Assembly: GCF_014651075.1 (NCBI RefSeq)
Contig: NZ_BMWE01000008.1
Location: 1 to 64,000 of the forward strand
Direction: 5' to 3'
Length of the DNA: 64,000 nt
DNA from: Streptomyces djakartensis
Lineage (GTDB): Bacteria > Actinomycetota > Actinomycetes > Streptomycetales > Streptomycetaceae
The translations under genes and the position numbers were made by a program. Positions 58,348 to 64,000 of the stretch are shown here, piece after piece. The notes below the pieces were generated by a model. It worked only from the letters and a program-made list of their open reading frames with translations, had not been told where the DNA came from and did not search any database. Numbering within the stretch: position 1 is the stretch's first letter; the number at the start of each line of letters is the position of its first letter.

Positions 58348-58952
58348 GCGGCGGCCCCCGCCTCGTCCGGGCGGAGCAACCCGCCGTCCAGGCGCCACAG
58401 TTCGTCGAGGCGTTCGGTGTCGTACGCCAGGTGGGAGACGACCAGGACCGAACGCCCCGCGTCCCGCAGCCGCCCGGCCAGGTCCCAGAACCGCTGGTAG
58501 GTGTCCCAGTCGAACCCCTGATACGGCTCGTCCAGCAGCAGCACCTGCGGATCGTGCATGAGCGCCAGCGTCACGTTCAGCTTCTGCCGGGTGCCGCCGC
58601 TGAGCGCCCCGGCCCGCTCGTCGGCGTATCCGGTGAAGCCCAGCACCTCCATGATCTCCTCGGCGTACCGCACATCGGCCAGGCGGTAGGCCGTCCGGAA
58701 GAACATCAGGTGCTGCCGGACCGTCAGGGAGTCGTTGAGGACCACACGCTGCGAGCAGTAGCCGAACCGGCCGCTGTGACGGACCGTGCCGCGCGCGGGC
58801 CGCAGCTCGCCGGACATGACCTTCAGCAGCGTGGACTTGCCGGCCCCGTTCTCCCCGACGATCCCGCACAGCGTGCCGGGCCGAAGCCGCAGATCGACGC
58901 CCCGCAAGACCACGCGCCGGCGGTAGGCGTGATGCACATCCGCGACCTCCAT
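58344..58952 (-). CDS. ABC transporter ATP-binding protein
   Basis: 202 residues, short for an ABC ATPase but complete: Walker A GENGAGKSTLLKV, signature LSGGTRQKLNVTLAL, Walker B VLLLDEPYQGFDWD, switch His in VVSHLAYD. ATG 58952 has GGGGGGAG upstream. With the following permease gene it forms an ABC-2 exporter; cargo unknown. Confidence 0.87.
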   Translation of the reverse strand: MEVADVHHAYRRRVVLRGVDLRLRPGTLCGIVGENGAGKSTLLKVMSGELRPARGTVRHSGRFGYCSQRVVLNDSLTVRQHLMFFRTAYRLADVRYAEEIMEVLGFTGYADERAGALSGGTRQKLNVTLALMHDPQVLLLDEPYQGFDWDTYQRFWDLAGRLRDAGRSVLVVSHLAYDTERLDELWRLDGGLLRPDEAGAAA

Positions 58953-59222
58953 GCCTGTCTCCCCCCGGTGGACCTGGACCGGCCATGACCCGAACGGCCC
59001 AACGAACAAGGCTTGTTGAGGACACGCAGAGCGCGCGGGCCGGCTGAACCCTGATGTCGGAGCCCTTCGGTAATCTGTTCGCCAAGGGGGCCCGAACGGC
59101 TGCCGACAGGCGGCCACAGCAGCGGCACCACCGTGGAAAACGTCCCTGACCACCGGCGTTGACACGGCCTGCGGCCCCCTGATCCCACAAGGACACCACA
59201 CGAGTCGTACGGGGGAACGCCG

Positions 59223-60221
59223 ATGACCAACACTCATGCCTTAGCCAAGGCCGGGGAGGCCGGGGAGGCCGGGGAGGCCGGGAGCAGCCCACCGCCGGGG
59301 AGCGACACGGTCATCGACGTACGCGATCTGCGGATGCGCTACCGCAGCCAGGACGTGCTGAAGGGGGTCGGCTTCACGGCCCGGCGCGGCGAAGTCGTCG
59401 TGCTGCTCGGACCGAACGGCGCCGGCAAGACGACCACCATCGAGGTCCTGGAGGGCTTCCGGATGCGCTCGGGCGGTGACGTGACCGTCCTCGGCACGGA
59501 TCCGGCCGGCGGGGACGAACGGTGGCGGGCTCGCCTCGGCATCGTGCTGCAGTCCTGGCGCGACCACGGCAAGTGGCGGGTGCGGGAACTGCTGGCCCAT
59601 CTCGGCTCGTACTACGCGCCGTACTCCACCACCCTCATACAGCGCCCGTGGGACGCCGACGAACTCCTGGCCGCGGTGGGGCTGACCGAGCAGGCGGAGA
59701 AGCGGATCGGGACGCTGTCCGGCGGGCAGCGCAGGCGTCTCGACGTGGCCATCGGCATCGTGGGCCGGCCCGAGCTGCTGTTCCTGGACGAGCCGACGGC
59801 CGGTCTGGACCCGGAGGCCAGGAACGAGTTCCACGGCCTGGTGCGCTCTCTCGCGGACGAGAACACCACGGTCCTGATGACCACGCACGACCTCGTCGAG
59901 GCGGAGAAGCTCGCCGACCGGATCCTCATCCTGGCCGGTGGCCGCATCGTCGCCGACGGCCCGGCCGCGGAACTGTCCCGGCGGGCGTCGGCGGAAGTCA
60001 CCGTGCGCTGGACGCTGGACGGGCGGCCCTTCGAGGAGGCGACGGCGCAGCCCACCCGGTTCGTCCGCCGGCTGTTCGAGGAGCACGGCGAGGCGATCGG
60101 CGGACTTGAGGTGCGCCGGGCGAGCCTGGAGGACACCTACCTGACGATGGTGCGGGAACTCGAGGCGGGCGACGCCTCCGGTGAGCGGGCGGCGCACGCC
60201 CTCGGGGAGGGAGCGCGATGA
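59223..60221 (+). CDS. ABC transporter ATP-binding protein (drug-efflux type)
   Basis: 332 residues. Walker A GPNGAGKTTTIEV, signature LSGGQRRRLDVAIGI, Walker B LLFLDEPTAGLDP, switch His in TTHDLVEAEKL, then a ~90-residue C-terminal domain as in DrrA-like proteins. The N-terminus carries a GEA repeat from a 9-bp tandem repeat (about 59247-59282), outside the ATPase. Divergent from the preceding ABC pair. Confidence 0.87.
   Translation: MTNTHALAKAGEAGEAGEAGSSPPPGSDTVIDVRDLRMRYRSQDVLKGVGFTARRGEVVVLLGPNGAGKTTTIEVLEGFRMRSGGDVTVLGTDPAGGDERWRARLGIVLQSWRDHGKWRVRELLAHLGSYYAPYSTTLIQRPWDADELLAAVGLTEQAEKRIGTLSGGQRRRLDVAIGIVGRPELLFLDEPTAGLDPEARNEFHGLVRSLADENTTVLMTTHDLVEAEKLADRILILAGGRIVADGPAAELSRRASAEVTVRWTLDGRPFEEATAQPTRFVRRLFEEHGEAIGGLEVRRASLEDTYLTMVRELEAGDASGERAAHALGEGAR
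59247..59282. repeat. 9-bp tandem repeat, 4 copies
   Basis: GAGGCCGGG repeated head to tail (first copy AAGGCCGGG), encoding EAG units in the N-terminal tail of the ABC ATPase. In-frame, so length can vary without disrupting the gene. Confidence 0.85.
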
Positions 60222-61069
60222 GCCCCGTGTGGTACGCGGCGAGAGCGGGAGTCCGGCGCGGCTGGACGGAACTGCGGCAGACCTTCACCACCGGCCAGGA
60301 CGTGTTCGGCTACGTGCTGTGGACGGTCCTGCTCATGGTGCCGTTGTTCCTGAACAAGGACGATCCGCTGAAGGGCGCCGGCATCTCCGAGGGCGCGTTC
60401 ATGCTGCCGAGCATGCTGGGCATGACGCTCGCGTTCACCGGTATCGGGACCACGGCACAGCTCCTCGCGACCGAACGCGAGGACGGCACACTGCTGCGGG
60501 CGAAGGCCGTGCCGCACGGCATGGTCGGTCACCTCGTCGGCAAGATCATCATGGTGTCGGGCACGGCCGTGTTCTCCATGGTGTTCCCCTTCGCCGTCGG
60601 CGTGTTCCTGGTGGACGGGGTGGCCCGGCAGGGCGGCGGAGCGTTGCTGACCCTGGTGTGGGCGATCCCGCTGGGTCTTCTGGCGACCCTGCCGATAGGC
60701 GCCGTCATCGGCTCACTCGCCAGCAGTCCGCGCACCGCCGCGTTCCTGATGCTCCCCATGATGGGACTGTTCGCGATCTCCGGCATCTACTTCCCGATAT
60801 CCGAAATGCCCGAGTGGCTGCAGACCGTCGGGCAGGTCTTCCCCGTGTACTGGGTCGGCCTCGCTCTCCGGTCCGCGCTGCTGCCGGCCGACGCGGTCGT
60901 CGCCGAGATCGGCGACTCCTGGCGGCTCCTGGAGACGGCGGGCGCCCTGGGCGCCTGGACGGTCGCCGGTCTGCTCCTCGCACCGCCGGTCCTGCGCAGG
61001 ATGGCCCGCCGCGAGTCCGGGGCCGCGATGGCGGAACGGCACCGGAGGGCGATGCAGCGGGTCGGCTGA
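60218..61069 (+). CDS. ABC-2 type permease (DrrB-like)
   Basis: 283 residues, coupled to the ATPase gene (ATGA). Six membrane segments (VFGYVLWTVLLMVPLFL, MLPSMLGMTLAFTGIG, VFSMVFPFAVGVFLVDG, LLTLVWAIPLGLLATLPIGA, FLMLPMMGLFAISGIYFPIS, LGAWTVAGLLLAPPVL). The FPISEMPEWLQTVGQVFPVYW loop is the classic ABC-2 signature. Exports an unknown, probably hydrophobic, compound. Confidence 0.87.
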   Translation: MSPVWYAARAGVRRGWTELRQTFTTGQDVFGYVLWTVLLMVPLFLNKDDPLKGAGISEGAFMLPSMLGMTLAFTGIGTTAQLLATEREDGTLLRAKAVPHGMVGHLVGKIIMVSGTAVFSMVFPFAVGVFLVDGVARQGGGALLTLVWAIPLGLLATLPIGAVIGSLASSPRTAAFLMLPMMGLFAISGIYFPISEMPEWLQTVGQVFPVYWVGLALRSALLPADAVVAEIGDSWRLLETAGALGAWTVAGLLLAPPVLRRMARRESGAAMAERHRRAMQRVG

Positions 61070-61095
61070 ACCCGCGAGCGGTAAGTGTCCGCCCA

Positions 61096-61135
61096 GTCTC
61101 AGCGACATGCCGTACGCCCGGCGTGCCGCTGAGAC
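61096..61135. terminator. Hairpin between ABC permease and the convergent IPT/TIG gene
   Basis: Arms GTCTCAGCG (61096-61104) and CGCTGAGAC (61127-61135), perfect, loop 22 bases that can pair further. Shared terminator candidate. Confidence 0.55.
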
Positions 61136-61253
61136 CAAGACGCCAGTCGTGGTCGCACATGCGCCGCGTGCGGAGCCGTGCCCCCACGGGACAACAACTC
61201 CGCACGCGGTGATGCTCGTCCGGGCTGGTCTCAGCCCGGCTGGTGCAGGACAC

Positions 61254-62075
61254 TCACTGGTACGTGAACCCGCCGGGGACGGTCGCGGTGCCGCCCGGGG
61301 TGGTCACCTGGACGGTGGCGTTGCCGGCGGCTCCCGGAGGAGTCAGTCCGATGAGCAGGGTGCCGCCCGCGGTGACGATGACGTTGGTCGCCGGGTTGCC
61401 GCCGAAGGTGACGGAGGCGCCGGTCAGGTTGGTGCCGGTGATCACGAACGGCGTCCCGCCCGCGATCGGCCCGGTCGCCGGGGTGATGGCCGTCACGGTC
61501 GGCGGGGTCGCCGCGACGTAGGTGAAGCCGCCGGGGACGGTCGCGGTGCCCGCCGGGGTGGTCACCTGGACGGTGGCGTTGCCGGCGACGCCCGCAGGAG
61601 TCAGACCGGTCACCAGGACTCCGCCGATCACGTTGACGTTGGTGGCCGGGACACCGTTGAAGGTGACCGAGGCGCCGGTGAGGTTGGTGCCGACGATCGT
61701 GAACGGCGTACCGCCGGTGGTCGGTCCGGTCTGCGGGACGATGGCGATGGCCGTGGGCGGCGGGGGCACCGGAGGTGCGACGTAGGTGTAGGTCACCGGA
61801 GCGCTGGTCCCCGCGGGGGTGGTGACGACCACGGGGACGCTGCCCGCCGCGTGCGCCGGTGCCAGGACGACGAGCAGGAGGCCGGACGGGTCCTGCGCGA
61901 CGATCGTGGCCGGCGTTCCGCCGAAGGTGACGGACGTCGCCCCGCTGAGGTTGAAGCCGAGGAGCAGGACGAGGTTGCCTCCCGTGGTGGGCCCCGAGGC
62001 CGGCACGACGGCGAGGACCGTCGGCTGCGTCGGGATGGGGGGCAGAACCAGGCCTGGAAGCAGGTTCACGGACAT
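61254..62075 (-). CDS. IPT/TIG-repeat protein
   Basis: 273 residues from ATG 62075 (GGGAG upstream), no signal peptide. Three immunoglobulin-like IPT/TIG repeats (~17-100, ~105-185, ~190-273), each with GPTTGG/GPIAGG, TNLTGASVTF and VQVTTPAGT-type motifs. Repeats two and three are almost identical at DNA level, 252 bases apart. TIG domains bind proteins or sugars; in Streptomyces such stand-alone proteins are common and of unknown role. Confidence 0.85.
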   Translation of the reverse strand: MSVNLLPGLVLPPIPTQPTVLAVVPASGPTTGGNLVLLLGFNLSGATSVTFGGTPATIVAQDPSGLLLVVLAPAHAAGSVPVVVTTPAGTSAPVTYTYVAPPVPPPPTAIAIVPQTGPTTGGTPFTIVGTNLTGASVTFNGVPATNVNVIGGVLVTGLTPAGVAGNATVQVTTPAGTATVPGGFTYVAATPPTVTAITPATGPIAGGTPFVITGTNLTGASVTFGGNPATNVIVTAGGTLLIGLTPPGAAGNATVQVTTPGGTATVPGGFTYQ

Positions 62076-62486
62076 GGATTTCTCCCGAACTTGAGTCGCT
62101 GATGGTGTCCGATGGATGTCCGTCGAGGCGCATGCGCGGCCGCACTCGGCCGGCCCGGTTGGGGAAGACGACACCAGGCACCCGGCGATGTTCTGGCCGA
62201 GGACGAGTGGTCACCGGAACGCTTGCGCTCAGTGGAGTCCGTGGTGGACCGCCGTGCGGCCTGTCTGCTGCCAGGGCGAGGCAACGTGGAAGAGGCTGGA
62301 ACAGCTACAGCTCTCCGGGGCAGGCCCGCGGACATCCGGTATGCACTGTCCGGCGTCGATGGGCGGGCTGCCGGTACCTCCAGTAGTAGGCACGAGTGGC
62401 AGGCCGGACAAGGGGCGCGTACGAGCATCACTCGTTCGGGGGAGCGCGTCGCGTGGCTTCAGCGCACCGTGTGCGCTACGGGCGTG
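62076..62486. other. 411-base gap without a convincing gene
   Basis: Between the IPT/TIG gene and the leftward hydrolase. Small plus-strand frames here have unlikely composition and no family match. The promoter of the IPT/TIG gene should lie in the first part. Confidence 0.45.
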
Positions 62487-63299
62487 TCAGGGCAGGTGTG
62501 ACAGCAGCAGTTCGGTGAGACGTCCGGGGGTACGGAGCGGCAGGTAGTGGTCGGCGTTCGGGACCGTCACGCCGCGGGCGCCGGGGATGCCGTCGACGAG
62601 TCGCTCGGCGATCACCGCGATCTCCGGGTGGTCGTGGCCGCCGTGGATGACCAGCGTCGGCGCGGCGATGTCTCCGAGGTGCGGTTCGGCGTCACGGTCG
62701 GCGGCGACGCAGTGCTGTTCGCTCACCATTCGCCGCTCGGCGTTCGAGGCGACCATCGTCTCGATGAGGTCCCCTCCGGGAGCCGTACGGCCCATGGCCG
62801 CCCAGATCGTGAGTTCCAGCTCGGCCAGGGTGGCCGTCTCACGCGCGCGCCGGGCCGCGGCATACGCCGACAACTCGGGCCTCCGCGGCCAGACGTGACC
62901 GCTGACCGAGGCACCGACCAGGGCCAGTGCGGCGACACGCTCCGGGTGAGCGAGGGCGAAGTCCAGCGCGGTCTCCCCGCCCATGCTCAACCCGACCAGC
63001 GCGGCTCGGCGAAGGCCGAAGTGGTCGAGGACGGCGCGCAGATCCCCGGCATCGCTGAACGGCTCGCCCGGAGGCGTGGAGCGTCCCAGCCCGCGGGCGT
63101 CGTAGCGGATCACGTCGTGGTGGCGGGCCAACCCGGGAACGACGGCGTCCCACAGACGGGAGTCCATGCCGGCGCCGTGCAGCAGCACGACCGGGCTTCC
63201 GGCGCCGCCGCGCTCAGCCCACAGCCGGCCGCCGTCGGGAGTGGGAAGGAGGACTTCCCGTGCGGGCGCGTCAGAACGTTCGTGGGAGTTGGTTGCCAC
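62487..63299 (-). CDS. Alpha/beta hydrolase
   Basis: 270 residues from GTG 63299. Oxyanion motif LLHGAGMDSRLW, nucleophile elbow GLSMGGETA with Ser, acid Asp in VIHGGHDHPE, His in VPNADHYLP. General esterase or lactonase-like member; substrate unknown. Monocistronic. Confidence 0.87.
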   Translation of the reverse strand: MATNSHERSDAPAREVLLPTPDGGRLWAERGGAGSPVVLLHGAGMDSRLWDAVVPGLARHHDVIRYDARGLGRSTPPGEPFSDAGDLRAVLDHFGLRRAALVGLSMGGETALDFALAHPERVAALALVGASVSGHVWPRRPELSAYAAARRARETATLAELELTIWAAMGRTAPGGDLIETMVASNAERRMVSEQHCVAADRDAEPHLGDIAAPTLVIHGGHDHPEIAVIAERLVDGIPGARGVTVPNADHYLPLRTPGRLTELLLSHLP

Positions 63300-63461
63300 C
63301 CCGCGATCCTCTCAGGCGGTTCACCACGCCTTCGGGCACTTCCGGGGCGTTCTCGCCGCCGTCGGGGGCGAGACGGCGCGGCGGACTTGAAGGCAGCCCC
63401 GCCTCCCCATTCGATTACAGTGCTGGGCGTCGTACGTGTGGACGGTCCCTGGGAGGTCAAG

Positions 63462-64000
63462 GTGGGTGCGACTGCCGGTGCCGTCTGGGGGCGTACGGAG
63501 CAGCAGGACTATCGCAGCCGGGTGCGCGGGACGGTGCTCGGCGTGGCCGTCGGGGACGCGCTGGGCGCGCCCGTCGACGCGCTGGGGATGGACGCGATAC
63601 GGGAGGCGCACGGCGCGGACGGGCTCGTGGATCTCGCTCCCGCCTATGGCAGACGTGGTGCCGTCACGCATCTCACCCAGCTCAGCCTCTTCTCCGTCGA
63701 CGGGCTGATACGCGCCCAGGTGCGGCGCGACACCGGCGCCTGGCATCCGCCCACCGACCTGCACCGGGCCTATCTGCGCTGGGCCGCCACCCAGCGGGAC
63801 TGGGGGCCCGACCTGCGGCGCAAGGACGACGGGTGGCTCGCGCGGGAGGAGTGGCTGTACGCGCGGCGGGATCCCAGCCGCGCACTGCTGCTGGGGCTCG
63901 GGGACGAGACCATGGGGACCCCCGACGCGCCCAAGAACCCCGGGGAGCTCGGGCCGGAGGCCGCCGCCCGGTCCGCCCCGTTCGGGCTGCTCGTGGGGTG
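63462..64000 (+). CDS. ADP-ribosylglycohydrolase-family protein (3' truncated by window)
   Basis: 179 residues in the window from GTG 63462 (GGGAGG upstream; GTG 63438 also in frame). Family N-terminus RVRGTVLGVAVGDALGAPVD is clear. The next metal-binding motif, normally TDDTQ, reads THLTQLSLFSVDGLIRAQ here, so two acidic ligands are missing. Then GPEAAARSAPFGLLVG. Members remove ADP-ribose from proteins or act on related nucleosides; this branch may be non-catalytic or changed. Confidence 0.8.
   Translation, partial: MGATAGAVWGRTEQQDYRSRVRGTVLGVAVGDALGAPVDALGMDAIREAHGADGLVDLAPAYGRRGAVTHLTQLSLFSVDGLIRAQVRRDTGAWHPPTDLHRAYLRWAATQRDWGPDLRRKDDGWLAREEWLYARRDPSRALLLGLGDETMGTPDAPKNPGELGPEAAARSAPFGLLVG

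Noticed and set aside
62102..62547. Several overlapping plus-strand open frames
   Set aside because: No recognisable domain, mutually overlapping, and typical of high-GC shadow frames.

Overview
High-GC actinobacterial chromosome, almost certainly Streptomyces. The evidence is the very strong G/C bias at third codon positions, frequent GTG starts, the recognisable trio afsK (3' end), afsR and afsS, an XRE/DUF5753 + DUF397 pair beside an anti-sigma-type ATPase, the fused FO synthase fbiC, and intergenic repeats typical of the genus. No rRNA, tRNA, CRISPR array or intact transposon was seen.

Layout. (1) 1-8.4 kb: 3' end of afsK; a leftward CoA-catabolic operon (thiolase-like lipid-transfer protein, DUF35 partner, enoyl-CoA hydratase, epoxide-hydrolase-like enzyme) divergent from an acyl-CoA ligase; an SMP-30 lactonase; a small antitoxin/PIN toxin pair. 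(2) 8.5-14.9 kb: afsR, afsS, the ATPase/XRE/DUF397 regulatory set and an AbiEi-like protein. (3) 15-19.8 kb: a TetR/hydrolase pair that abuts a truncated GNAT gene, an amidohydrolase with an F420-dependent luciferase-like enzyme, and a LuxR-type regulator. (4) 19.8-28.2 kb: two secreted proteins, then a catabolic block (SDR, luciferase-like enzyme, D-aminoacylase-like enzyme, aldehyde dehydrogenase) and small enzymes. The catabolic promoters in regions 1, 3 and 4 share a palindrome, CTGAC-N5-GTCAG, which suggests one dispersed regulon.

(5) 28.6-45.0 kb: the most notable region, a complete class V lanthipeptide locus. It has an APH-like kinase, a HopA1-family protein, an array of alternating A1/A2 precursor genes (three A1, two intact A2 and one broken A2), a methyltransferase, two ABC systems, an F420-dependent reductase (Dha to D-Ala), a flavoprotein Cys decarboxylase (AviMeCys), a kinase-fold remnant protein, a two-domain M16 peptidase and regulators. 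The modification enzymes resemble those of lexapeptide and cacaoidin. The paired, amplified precursors suggest a two-peptide product or a product family.

(6) 45.3-64 kb: two related small secreted proteins, a decayed IS1380-like transposase, a PHP-family metallohydrolase, another F420 luciferase-like enzyme, fbiC (which makes the F420 chromophore used by the reductases above), tandem hairpin repeats, a small envelope/glycosylation set (membrane glycosyltransferase-like protein, GtrA, GT2, LD-transpeptidase-like protein), two ABC transporters, an IPT/TIG protein, a hydrolase, and the 5' part of an ADP-ribosylglycohydrolase-family gene cut by the window end.
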